A DNA stretch of 64,000 nucleotides from Paenibacillus chondroitinus NBRC 15376. Lineage in GTDB: Bacteria > Bacillota > Bacilli > Paenibacillales > NBRC-103111. Each line of letters starts with the position of its first letter. Within the stretch, counting starts at the first letter, position 1. The notes beneath the pieces were generated by a model, which was not told the DNA's origin, made no database searches, and was given only the letters and a program-made list of their open reading frames with translations. The position numbers and the translations under genes are program-made. The stretch is from positions 109,896 to 173,895 of the forward strand of contig NZ_BILW01000013.1 of the NCBI RefSeq assembly GCF_004000765.1, read 5' to 3'. Of the stretch, positions 34,395 to 42,603 are shown piece after piece.

Positions 34395-34423
34395 TTGAAA
34401 GCGCTGTATAAATGGTGTAGAAT
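34395..34423 (+). promoter_or_regulatory. Sigma-A promoter of the AraC gene, overlapped by a cre-like site
   Basis: TTGAAA (34395-34400) and TAGAAT (34418-34423) are 17 bases apart. The sequence TGAAAGCGCTGTAT over the -35 matches 12 of 14 cre positions, which would place the AraC gene under catabolite repression. GGGGGG precedes the start codon at 34453. Confidence 0.6.
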
Positions 34424-34452
34424 AGATCGAAAAGCAAGGGGGGACGTATATA

Positions 34453-35388
34453 ATGTCTGAAATGATCGCCGATATGGTTGAAATAGGCAGGCTTCCCGAC
34501 GTTCGAATGTCCTTTCACCTGATGGGGCTGCATGTTCGCGATGTGGGTCCCAGTTGGACCTATCCATCCCATGAACATCCGATGTACGAGCTTCATTGGG
34601 TGATCGAAGGGGACATGAAGATGATGATTGAAGGTCAAATTTATGATCAAAAAAAGGGAGATCTGCTTTTCATACGTCCGGGAATCATTCATTCATGCAA
34701 GTCCGCAGGCTCTCGTGGCTTCACTTATTTTTGCATCCATTTCAGCGTAGCAGATCCCGCTTTCTCCAAAGAGCTGGAGCGCCGTCAAGCCACATGCTAC
34801 GAGTCCTCCTCTCCCCTTGTCAAAGAATTGGCTCCCTTCTTAACAGAATTATGCAATTTTGCCACTGAAAACAAAAATCGATCACTTTCTGCTGCAAAAA
34901 GCATGAAAATGTACGCAGCCGTGTTTGAGCTTTTGGGAACGTTCGTGGAACAATTGTCCCAAACCGACAACTTCGTGCTTACGAAAAAGGAATTACTGGC
35001 CAGCCGCATCGCCGAAAATATTGGATCTTCGATCCGAAGCAGCCTGCTTCATGGCCAAGTGGAAGACAACGAGAGAAAATTCGTCCAAGATATAGCCGAA
35101 TCGCTGAATCTGAGTCCATCCCAGGTGAATCGGGTATTTCAACAGGTATACGGGAAAGCTCCCCGCAAATATATGTCGGAAATTTTGTTAAGCGAGGCAC
35201 AGCGCTTGCTGCTGCAGACTGACCTGTCCATCGATCACATAGCCATGATACTCGGGTATAAAACAAGCGCCCACTTCAGCCGCCAATTCAAGCGTTGGAT
35301 CGGGATTGCGCCATCAGTCTATAGAGGTACTGCCGAAATGGACGAAGGTCCCCCGCTGATACCTCCATCTCCTCAGAAATCACGATGA
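34453..35388 (+). CDS. AraC-family transcriptional regulator
   Basis: This 311-residue regulator has an N-terminal cupin-type sensor with PSHEHPMYELHWVIEGDM (about residues 38-55) and a C-terminal pair of helix-turn-helices (IAESLNLSPSQVNRVFQQVYG; IAMILGYKTSAHFSRQFKRW, given in parts as needed). It is transcribed away from the gntR-oxidoreductase-LplBCA operon and probably activates it in response to a sugar. The promoter and ribosome site are clear. The C-terminus has a short proline-rich tail (PPLIPPSPQKSR). Confidence 0.9.
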   Translation: MSEMIADMVEIGRLPDVRMSFHLMGLHVRDVGPSWTYPSHEHPMYELHWVIEGDMKMMIEGQIYDQKKGDLLFIRPGIIHSCKSAGSRGFTYFCIHFSVADPAFSKELERRQATCYESSSPLVKELAPFLTELCNFATENKNRSLSAAKSMKMYAAVFELLGTFVEQLSQTDNFVLTKKELLASRIAENIGSSIRSSLLHGQVEDNERKFVQDIAESLNLSPSQVNRVFQQVYGKAPRKYMSEILLSEAQRLLLQTDLSIDHIAMILGYKTSAHFSRQFKRWIGIAPSVYRGTAEMDEGPPLIPPSPQKSR

Positions 35389-35433
35389 TTTCCATTCTCC
35401 AACAGCGATAACCGGCAGCCTCCTACACGACTC

Positions 35434-35475
35434 AAAAGGCTGTTAGCCTGCTAAATATCGCAGTCTAACAGCCTT
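35434..35475 (-). terminator. Terminator of the deacetylase gene
   Basis: An 11-bp stem (AAGGCTGTTAG/CTAACAGCCTT) with an inner CTGC/GCAG pair is followed by TTTT on the minus strand. It lies between convergent genes and may also stop the AraC transcript, although the plus-strand T-run is poor. Confidence 0.75.
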
Positions 35476-35490
35476 GAAATAAAGGTAAAA

Positions 35491-36294
35491 TTAATTGGCA
35501 GCAAGTAGTTCTGGAACCGTCACTAAGGTATAACCCTTTTGTCTCAAATAGGAGATAATTTGAGGAAGCGCCTCTACCGTGTTACCGAGTTTCCCATGCT
35601 TCCCACCTGCAAAATGCTGAAGAATTATTGCGCCTGGTCCAACCTCTTTTCGTACATTGCTTAGAATTTGCGGAACACTTTTCCCATCCCAGTCTAACGT
35701 ATCAACGGACCAACCAATCACTTGATGGCCAGATTTCATAGATGCATTAAGAACCTGCGGAGAAACCGCACCATAGGGTGCTCGAAATAAAGTGGGGACT
35801 ACACCTGTAATTTGCTTAATCATATCGTCCGTTGATCCAATTTCACTCTCAATCTTATCGGCAGTCGCTTCAGAAAGATTGGCATGATCCCACGAGTGGT
35901 TACCGATAACATGACCTTCATCTACAACCCTTTTCAACATTTTCGGATGCTCTTTCGCATGTTCGCCGACTACGAAGAAAGTCGCTTTCACCTGCTCCTT
36001 CTTCAATATGTCCAGGATGAGCGGCGTATATTTTTCATCAGGACCATCATCAAAAGTTAAGGCCACTTTAAGCCCGTCTTTTTTCACATTATTGATGACT
36101 ACAGCACTTTCACTTTTTTGCTCACTATTAGAATCATCTATTTTCTTTATCACTTTTTGTTGGGGTTCTATGTGTACAGGTGAGATGACTTGTGTATTAG
36201 GTAAGGAAACTAAACTTTCAGGTTGCACGGAATGGCTGCACCCGGTCGTTCCTAATATAACAAATAGGATTAGTGCGGTTAGGCTAACTTTCAT
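35491..36294 (-). CDS. Polysaccharide deacetylase lipoprotein (CE4)
   Basis: This exported 267-residue protein has a lipoprotein-like signal ending ILGTTGC, with an unusual Thr at -3 and Thr at -2. The CE4 domain has all five motifs: TFDDGPD (catalytic Asp and metal Asp), HSWDH (metal His pair), RAPYGA, DTLDW, and ILQHFAGGKHG-like motif 5. It should remove N-acetyl groups from peptidoglycan or chitin-type polymers at the cell surface. The start is the ATG at 36294 or a GTG at 36318; neither has a strong ribosome site. It stands alone. Confidence 0.88.
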   Translation of the reverse strand: MKVSLTALILFVILGTTGCSHSVQPESLVSLPNTQVISPVHIEPQQKVIKKIDDSNSEQKSESAVVINNVKKDGLKVALTFDDGPDEKYTPLILDILKKEQVKATFFVVGEHAKEHPKMLKRVVDEGHVIGNHSWDHANLSEATADKIESEIGSTDDMIKQITGVVPTLFRAPYGAVSPQVLNASMKSGHQVIGWSVDTLDWDGKSVPQILSNVRKEVGPGAIILQHFAGGKHGKLGNTVEALPQIISYLRQKGYTLVTVPELLAAN

Positions 36295-36401
36295 TTTTGT
36301 ACCACTTCTTTCTGCCACTCTAATTGCTAAACTCAGACAACTAATTAAATATACTATAAATGCTTATATTTATGTACTATATTTCTCTTTTTCGATTGTA
36401 T

Positions 36402-36444
36402 AAAAAAAATGACCCTATCGAGTCAGGTGTCTCCTCGATAGGGT
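36402..36444 (-). terminator. Terminator of the oligogalacturonide operon
   Basis: A perfect 11-bp stem (ACCCTATCGAG/CTCGATAGGGT, 11-base loop) is followed by eight T on the minus strand, 22 bases after the ferritin-like gene. Confidence 0.9.
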
Positions 36445-36465
36445 ACAATTTAGTTAGTATTACAC

Positions 36466-37761
36466 CTAGTAACCACCGGCAAAACGGTCGGTGACTTGCT
36501 TGTGGGAGGTCGCCTGCCCCACCGCCCGCTCCATAAACCTCGTTCTTTTCTCCTGCGTAACGGCTGCTGCCAACTGTGCTTGATCCTGATCCCCTTGATG
36601 TACATCATGAATGATCCATTTTTGTCCGAACCCAGCATGAACGACCTCATCTGCCCAATCGAAATCCTGAAACGTCGTCATCAACGGATCCTGAACCTTA
36701 TCGCGACAAAACTCCCACTCTTCCCGCTTCCCCGGAGGATATTTCATGGCTGCTTTTTCTATGGCAATCGTAAGGTGGGTATAAGCTTCGTCAATACTAT
36801 CAAATTCATTTACGCACATTTCGTAAAATCCAATCCAATTTGGAATGTCGTAAACATTCCTTCCTTTTGCCCGTAACGCAGCCTCCCCGAACCAGGAATG
36901 ACGCGCCTCGTCCCACAGATGGCGAGCCACATCGTAATGAAAGGCCCATGGCTTGCTATCCGCACTGAAATAGATGTAAGCGAGCGCCTCGGTTGCCGTC
37001 ATTTCATAAAACCGGTGCAGCATCATCGCCTCAAACCGGCCTGCGTCGTTGTCCTCGAACGTCATTCCGTCGAACTTGCGCCGGTTTGTCTTAAATCGGC
37101 TATCCCGGATCGAAACATTCGGCAGCTCAAACGAAAAGGCTGCTTCGGGCATTAAGGGCTCATGCTCCGTCCTTGGCTCCGTACCACTGATGCCCCCAGC
37201 TCGCTGCAGCAAATTCTCGAGTAGCGATTTCCACTTCTCGGCATCCCGGCGTTCCTCTTCCGAGGCGGATTGAAGCAGCTCCGTGACGGTTGATTGGCCC
37301 CAGTCGATTTGCATCTGCCGGTCAAGTTGCTGATGCCGGAGCATCATGATGGTCGGCTCGTCGACAATAGGCTGCGCTCGCTGCATATAATCGTCGATGG
37401 CCTCCAGCTGAGCCGGCTTCACCACTTCATACAACGCAACTAACAAAGTTAGTGTGCTTGCGGAATCGAGCACTTGATTCGTCAACCGTTCGAGCGCAAT
37501 GTCGGGACACTTATCGAATGCCGCCGTGCTTAGTCGCAGTTGCCTGCAGCGATTGCGGCACTGCTCATTGAAGGAAGCATCTTGCCACACCATCCGGGCT
37601 AATGCGCCTTTGAGCTCATATTCCGGCCTGGCAATCAGATGGCCGGCTTCGATTCTTGCCAGCTGCCTATCGATGTAAGCGAGCCGGTGCAGCCGGTTGG
37701 CTGATTCGGCTACTGACATGCCAATTTTGTCCCACTGCTCTATTCCCATAAAAGGATGCAT
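36466..37761 (-). CDS. Ferritin-like di-iron domain protein of unknown function
   Basis: The 431-residue protein is predicted all-helical and seems to hold two ferritin-like bundles. The N-terminal one (about 50-155) has the family-like segments LVALYEVVKPAQLEAIDDY and DEPTIMMLRHQQLD but lacks paired ExxH motifs, so it is probably metal-free. The C-terminal one (about 240-380) has E253 or E258, then E285-x-x-H288 (WDEARHSW), E335, then E372-x-x-H375 (ADEVVHAG), which fits a carboxylate-bridged di-iron site. There is no signal peptide. It lies 18 bases after an oligogalacturonide lyase gene in the same operon, an unexpected partner. I do not know its reaction. Confidence 0.7.
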   Translation of the reverse strand: MHPFMGIEQWDKIGMSVAESANRLHRLAYIDRQLARIEAGHLIARPEYELKGALARMVWQDASFNEQCRNRCRQLRLSTAAFDKCPDIALERLTNQVLDSASTLTLLVALYEVVKPAQLEAIDDYMQRAQPIVDEPTIMMLRHQQLDRQMQIDWGQSTVTELLQSASEEERRDAEKWKSLLENLLQRAGGISGTEPRTEHEPLMPEAAFSFELPNVSIRDSRFKTNRRKFDGMTFEDNDAGRFEAMMLHRFYEMTATEALAYIYFSADSKPWAFHYDVARHLWDEARHSWFGEAALRAKGRNVYDIPNWIGFYEMCVNEFDSIDEAYTHLTIAIEKAAMKYPPGKREEWEFCRDKVQDPLMTTFQDFDWADEVVHAGFGQKWIIHDVHQGDQDQAQLAAAVTQEKRTRFMERAVGQATSHKQVTDRFAGGY

Positions 37762-37779
37762 GGTATAACCCCCTTTGAC

Positions 37780-39012
37780 TTATACAGTTTCGTGCAAATC
37801 AACGATATAAATATTGCCTTGGGTCCGTTCATTATGAGTATCCGAGGTAAAAAGAACGTACTGGTCGTTATGGCTGAAAATGGGATGCGGATGCACGTCC
37901 TGCACAGAGAAGCTGCTGTTGTGGAGACAGAGAAGTGTCATGTCCAGCTTGGCGCTCAGCCAATCTATCCGGCACAGATGAATACTGTGGGCATCAATAA
38001 TGCCGTCAGTCACAAGCAGTGAGTCGTCTGTACTTGTAGTGAAATGTCCATAAGCCGTCATATCAGGTGAAAAGCTTACTTCCGTGTACATCCCTTCCCG
38101 TGAATCCATATAACCGACAAAGCTGACAATCGGTTCTTGCTCTTTCGCTACTTCTTTCATCGCCGGATCGTTAGGTACGCCTCGGGTTCCGTGATATATC
38201 ACCGCATGGTTTTGATTCGCCCACATTTCATGGCAAATCCACAAAGACGGTCCCCCGTTCGATTGATCCCTCACCTTCGAGATCTTCCCGTGATCATACA
38301 GCCAAATACGCTGATCGACCATCCCGCCTTCATGGTTGAACAGAATGATTCGCGGATCGTTCGGGTGGAACTGAACGTGGGTAACCCAGCCCTGGTGCGT
38401 AAAATTGTAGAGCGTTTCCCCTGAAATCGTATCGATGACGACGACTTGTGAGCTGATGTTGTCCCGCTTCACCTTTTCCCGAATGGAGCTGAAAGGATTA
38501 CCATCTCCAACCTCAAACGCGGCTGAATCGATATAAGGGACGCAAGCGTATCGTCCGTCACCAGACAAATGCGTAAATCCGGTCATCACGTTTGCCGGGA
38601 GTTGATAAACGATCCTTTCCTCCAGCCCGTTTACATCGAGCAATCGCACCTCGTTGCCTTGAATATATAGCAAAAGACCTGCCGCAGGAGCAAAGCTAGG
38701 GCTTGCTTTGGCGAAACCGCGGTACGGATTGCCGTCATAGTACACATAACTTTTCATCAGGCCGTCACTATTGTCCGTAAGTTGAACAGCCGTACCGTCT
38801 TCCAGCGTCAGCTTGAACACATTCGGATTGCCGCTGCCCAGGTCGCTGATATATAGAATTTGTTGATTATCCTCGGTAAAGCTGCTGCTCGTAAAATATA
38901 AATGATGATGATTTCCAGGCAGTGAAGTGAGCTGAGTCACAGTCCGCCCTGTTAGCTCATCCTTGCGTTTCTGTAATTGATGTTTGAAGATGGTACCTTT
39001 AACCGTATTCAC
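37780..39012 (-). CDS. Oligogalacturonide lyase-like protein (PL22)
   Basis: This cytoplasmic seven-bladed beta-propeller of 410 residues should cleave unsaturated di- and trigalacturonate from pectin. PL22 features are visible: repeated blades such as QILYISDLGSGNPNVFKL, the LFNHEGG segment, ICHEMWANQ, and VHPHPIFSHNDQYVLFTSD, which hold the His residues of the metal and catalytic site in known enzymes. There is no signal peptide. The start is a GTG at 39012 preceded by AGAGG. It is 15 bases after the GH4 gene, so the two are cotranscribed. Confidence 0.85.
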   Translation of the reverse strand: MNTVKGTIFKHQLQKRKDELTGRTVTQLTSLPGNHHHLYFTSSSFTEDNQQILYISDLGSGNPNVFKLTLEDGTAVQLTDNSDGLMKSYVYYDGNPYRGFAKASPSFAPAAGLLLYIQGNEVRLLDVNGLEERIVYQLPANVMTGFTHLSGDGRYACVPYIDSAAFEVGDGNPFSSIREKVKRDNISSQVVVIDTISGETLYNFTHQGWVTHVQFHPNDPRIILFNHEGGMVDQRIWLYDHGKISKVRDQSNGGPSLWICHEMWANQNHAVIYHGTRGVPNDPAMKEVAKEQEPIVSFVGYMDSREGMYTEVSFSPDMTAYGHFTTSTDDSLLVTDGIIDAHSIHLCRIDWLSAKLDMTLLCLHNSSFSVQDVHPHPIFSHNDQYVLFTSDTHNERTQGNIYIVDLHETV

Positions 39013-39027
39013 TGCTTCCTCTCCCCT

Positions 39028-40413
39028 CTAGTTAAAAAAACGCGGCAGCCAGCTCCGATTCGCCCGTAGCAAGCTGTCAGCCAGCTCCCCGAGCTCGGAG
39101 AAATCAGCGAGCCCGCTAAGCGGATCCAGGCTTAACGCCTCGATCAGCGTCTCCCGGCTGCCCTCCAGCGCCGCTTTCAACGTAAGCTCATGTACATCGG
39201 CATGAAGCCTGCACAGACTGCCGACCGGACCAGGCAGATCACCCGAAGACCACGGGTGAATCCCGCTCGATCCAACAGTGGCGAGTGTCTCCACGATGAC
39301 GTCCTTAGGCATGTTTCCGATTTGCCCTTCGTTCGGGACGTTAACAATCGCGGGCGTCTCGCCGCCAGTGACAACAGCCTTCATGATTTCCGTCATTTCT
39401 TCGCCGGAGCGCTGCCAGGAAACCTCTTTTACGCCGTTTGCCAGCTGCCGGATCGTGTCCAGCTGATGCACCTTCGTCAAGCGCCTGGCGTCTACCGTCG
39501 TCTTGAGCACACCGTATTTCATGCCGTACCCGTTTCTCACATTGCACAGACTTGGATAGAACTCGATCAGATGGCGGTCTCCTGCCAGCGGCAAGTACCC
39601 AAACTGACGGCATAATGCCAGCTTCGCTGCGCTTTTATTATGAAAGGAATCATTTTGTCCTGCTGCTCCTTCGTCTTCAATATCCCAATGTTCTTGGGCA
39701 TATGCGCGGATTCGAGGCAGCACATCTTGGCCATTAAGCTCTGCCTTCGTCAGCCAGATGAAATGGTTGACCCCTGCAACCTTATAATGAAACCCTTGCT
39801 CCGGAAGCCAACGGTACAGATAATCAGTCACGTTCATGCCCTCAGGTTTGGGCAAACCAAGCATCGGGCCGAAATATTTCGGAGCCGCATGCAGCTCATG
39901 GCACATGCCGACGACCTTGACACTCTTGGCCGCCTTATTCATGGCCCTAGTGACGACGCTCATGGGATTCGTCACATTGAACAGCCAGGCACCCGGACAT
40001 ATCTCCTCCATTTCCTGCACAAGCTCGTAGGCAACCGGTGCCGTACGCAGCGAAGCGGAGATGCCGCATGGTCCAACCGTCATCGATACCGGCTGCCGGA
40101 TGCCGTATTGGATTGGCAGCTCCAGATCATTCCAGAACGCATCCATCGCTCCTGGACTGAACGTCGTCAGTACGAAGTCCGCTCCTTGCAGCGCTTCCTT
40201 CCGATCATCCATAATGCGGATCCGGTATTCCTTGTTACGAAGCCTATTGAAAGTGTGCAGCATAGCGGCTACAGCCTCAACATGCTCTCGGTTCGGGTCG
40301 ACCAGTCTGATTTCGCCACCTTGAATCTCGTCCAACAAATACACGTCCCGCATGAGCCCCACCATCCAGTTGACGCTCCCGCCGCCGATAATCGTTAAGT
40401 TCATAGAATCCAT
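39028..40413 (-). CDS. GH4 glycosidase, probable alpha-galacturonidase (LplD-type)
   Basis: Family GH4 enzymes use NAD and Mn to cleave glycosides by an oxidation-elimination route. The 461-residue protein has the N-terminal Rossmann motif TIIGGGSVNW (residues 7-16), NVTNPM (146-151), the metal-binding C171-H172 and VNH (215-217). The CHE-type metal motif and overall pattern fit the LplD/alpha-galacturonidase subgroup better than maltose-type GH4. With the downstream PL22 gene it suggests breakdown of short pectin oligomers in the cytoplasm. The start at 40413 has GGAGG eight bases upstream. It is the first gene of the operon. Confidence 0.85.
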   Translation of the reverse strand: MDSMNLTIIGGGSVNWMVGLMRDVYLLDEIQGGEIRLVDPNREHVEAVAAMLHTFNRLRNKEYRIRIMDDRKEALQGADFVLTTFSPGAMDAFWNDLELPIQYGIRQPVSMTVGPCGISASLRTAPVAYELVQEMEEICPGAWLFNVTNPMSVVTRAMNKAAKSVKVVGMCHELHAAPKYFGPMLGLPKPEGMNVTDYLYRWLPEQGFHYKVAGVNHFIWLTKAELNGQDVLPRIRAYAQEHWDIEDEGAAGQNDSFHNKSAAKLALCRQFGYLPLAGDRHLIEFYPSLCNVRNGYGMKYGVLKTTVDARRLTKVHQLDTIRQLANGVKEVSWQRSGEEMTEIMKAVVTGGETPAIVNVPNEGQIGNMPKDVIVETLATVGSSGIHPWSSGDLPGPVGSLCRLHADVHELTLKAALEGSRETLIEALSLDPLSGLADFSELGELADSLLRANRSWLPRFFN

Positions 40414-40525
40414 CTCTTTCGCCTCCAGAGAGTAAGAGCTTGATATTTTCGAATTAAGCGTATCATCCGAGCCGTGAGAGCGTCTTCAATTATCTTGTTT
40501 TTCTCCCCATACATTCACCTATCTT

Positions 40526-40533
40526 GCTATAAT
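40526..40533 (+). promoter_or_regulatory. Extended -10 promoter of the AraC gene
   Basis: TGC-TATAAT ends at 40533, an extended -10 with a consensus hexamer. I see no good -35, which is normal for this promoter type and fits an activator gene expressed at a moderate basal level. The start codon is 42 bases downstream. The GH4 operon promoter must lie on the other strand of 40414-40574. Confidence 0.65.
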
Positions 40534-40574
40534 ATATTGAGAGTGCTGTCGTTACTGAAGGAGGGAGCCTGCAA

Positions 40575-41435
40575 TTGGACCGGACGACCATGTCGAACTA
40601 CAATGTTCCTTATGACCGAACCCCGCCTTTCTCCATAAGTTATACCCATGATAGGGAAATCGGGAAAAAACCAGTCATTCACCATTATCATAATGCCTTC
40701 GAGCTTGATTTCTTTGTCAAAGCGGACCTTGAAATTTTCGTACGGGACAACAATTACACGATCCGGGATGGCGACTTCTTTTTCATTAACGAATACGAGA
40801 TCCATCGGATCCGCTACCAGCCGAACCGCCCTTATGCAAGATATGTGATTAATTTCAGCAAAGAGTTCATTCAAGGGATACTTCGAGAAGCCGGGCTGGA
40901 GCCCACCTTGGACTGGTTAATTCATCAAGGTCCACGTAAGGTGGAGACGAAGCTGGAGCAGCGAAGCGCACTGACGTCTCTTTTCAAATCGGTGGTGTCC
41001 GCGCATGAATTGAACGATCGCGATCCGTTAGCCGAGGCCAAGGTAAAGCTGAATTTACTCCAGCTGTTAATCCGATTTAAGGAACTAGCAGACCAGCAGC
41101 AGCCGTCTCCTGCCTTTAATCCGTACATTAGGGGACTGATCCGCTTTATCGATGAACATTACGCCAAGCCGATCACCCTGGAGCAGCTTCAAGCCGAATT
41201 TGGGCTGAGTAAATATTATATAAGCCATTTGTTCAAAGAGACGACCCATTTTACAGTATTCGAATATGTGTTAAACCGAAGAATATTAGAAGCCAAAAAA
41301 TTATTGGAGCAAACGGAGCTTTCCATTATTGATGTTGCCCTCGGCTCTGGCTTCAATAACCTGCAGCATTTCTATCGAATTTTTCAGCGTCATGTAAAAC
41401 AAACACCTCTGCAATATCGCAGAGGTGTGAGGTGA
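40575..41435 (+). CDS. AraC-family transcriptional regulator
   Basis: This 286-residue regulator has an N-terminal cupin sensor (HHYHNAFELDFFVKADLEIF, from about residue 36) and a C-terminal AraC domain (about 190-286; LQAEFGLSKYYISHLFKETT and VALGSGFNNLQHFYRIFQRH). It starts at a TTG (40575) with GAAGGAGGG upstream; an ATG at 40590 is the alternative. It is divergent from the GH4-PL22-ferritin-like operon and probably controls it. The 3' end of the gene doubles as the arms of a hairpin at 41403-41428. Confidence 0.9.
   Translation: MDRTTMSNYNVPYDRTPPFSISYTHDREIGKKPVIHHYHNAFELDFFVKADLEIFVRDNNYTIRDGDFFFINEYEIHRIRYQPNRPYARYVINFSKEFIQGILREAGLEPTLDWLIHQGPRKVETKLEQRSALTSLFKSVVSAHELNDRDPLAEAKVKLNLLQLLIRFKELADQQQPSPAFNPYIRGLIRFIDEHYAKPITLEQLQAEFGLSKYYISHLFKETTHFTVFEYVLNRRILEAKKLLEQTELSIIDVALGSGFNNLQHFYRIFQRHVKQTPLQYRRGVR
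41395..41428 (-). terminator. Hairpin terminator inside the end of the AraC gene
   Basis: A perfect 10-bp stem (ACACCTCTGC/GCAGAGGTGT, 6-base loop) is followed on the minus strand by TTTGTTTT. It serves the minus-strand small membrane protein gene that stops at 41461, while coding for the last residues of the AraC protein. Confidence 0.65.
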
Positions 41436-41460
41436 GATTATGTTTTTACATTGGAATTCT

Positions 41461-41736
41461 CTAAAAAGTAGTATTTTTGCTCAGTACGTCTGCGAATAAA
41501 GAAAAGAAGGCAATTGCAAAAATAGCATATAATACAATAAAAATAGCCATCATTATTAAGCTCGCTTTGGCGTAATTAGACTTATTTTTGTTGGCACTGT
41601 CACCAAATGCCCAAACAAATAACATGACGATATTGGCGATTGGAATCATCAAAATTAAGCTAGTAATTAGCCAATTTTTCACCGTCATAACCTTTTCTCT
41701 TTGATCTAGCCCATAGTTTGTTGTTTCCATCGACAT
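41461..41736 (-). CDS. Small two-helix membrane protein of unknown function
   Basis: The 91-residue protein has two hydrophobic segments, WLITSLILMIPIANIVMLFV and SLIMMAIFIVLYAIFAIAFF, joined by a polar loop (GDSANKNKSNYAK). Similar short proteins are common in Bacillaceae and are uncharacterised. The start has AGGGGGA eight bases upstream. It is a single gene between a terminator and a truncated phosphotransferase gene. Confidence 0.75.
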   Translation of the reverse strand: MSMETTNYGLDQREKVMTVKNWLITSLILMIPIANIVMLFVWAFGDSANKNKSNYAKASLIMMAIFIVLYAIFAIAFFSLFADVLSKNTTF

Positions 41737-41838
41737 TTCAAAAATCCCCCTTAACCATCTTTGTATATAATTACCATTCCATAGTATATATGAAAAAGCA
41801 CAAATGTAAAGGAATATTTTAACAAATACATCATCGGG

Positions 41839-42603
41839 TTAACATGATAATTGCATAGTCTTCATTTCATAGATTTTTTGGAGAGTATGGGCATACTTCG
41901 TCTTCTCATCCTCAACTTCGGAATGAAGATACCCCTCTACGAGCCTGTACCCGAATATGAGAAGAATCATCTCGTAGACACAATGCTCAGCGATTCCGGA
42001 TACATGTGCATATTCCGAAAAGCCTTTGTAATACGCGGGGACACAACGCTGGTAGTATTCGACCATGTGATCGATATCCGGTTCATCCGCGATCAGGCTT
42101 GCAAGATCCTCGCCTAGGTAGCCCCATCCGCTGGTATCCCAGTCGATGAGCGCGATATTCCCTTCAGCATAGATCAGGTTGGCTACCCAGAAGTCTCGGT
42201 GGCATAGCACGAGGGGCAATTTCTCGATACGGGCGAATATCTCCTCTGCTTGCTCATCGATGTCGATGAGCATATGCTGCACGTGCAGCGGGAATTCGCA
42301 GTCCTCCGAACGGATATATTCGTAAACGATCGGCCATGACCGATAATGCAGGTACGTATTCTTCATGAGATCCGCATGGCTCAGGTTGGTCAAGCTCTGC
42401 AGTACAGCAGGCTGCTCCGCATACAACTTGCCTTGAAAGCGCCCTAACTCCAGCGCAGCCTTTTCATACATGTCGCCGGTCAAGTCTACACCGGATACGC
42501 CATCGATATATTCCAGCCACAGCTGGTATTTATTTTCTTCGGCATTGAGCTCGGCATGATAACATATCGGCCAACGGAGGGTTTGCGAGAACGTGATAGA
42601 AGC
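41839..42603 (-). pseudogene. 5'-truncated aminoglycoside phosphotransferase-like (CotS-type) gene
   Basis: The frame is open for 254 codons from directly behind the TAG of the amidase gene. It reads as the middle and C-terminal parts of an APH/choline-kinase-fold protein: WLEYIDGVSG, LGRFQGKLYAEQP, the catalytic loop CHRDFWVANL, and the metal motif ALIDWDTSGWG. The N-terminal lobe with its ATP-binding lysine is missing; full members are about 310-350 residues. A start at ATG 42483 would give 214 residues without that lobe and I see no good ribosome site. A deletion fused it behind the amidase stop. Confidence 0.75.

Noticed and set aside
39640..40398. 252-codon plus-strand frame opposite the GH4 gene
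   Set aside because: The GH4 motifs on the minus strand are unambiguous; this is a shadow frame.
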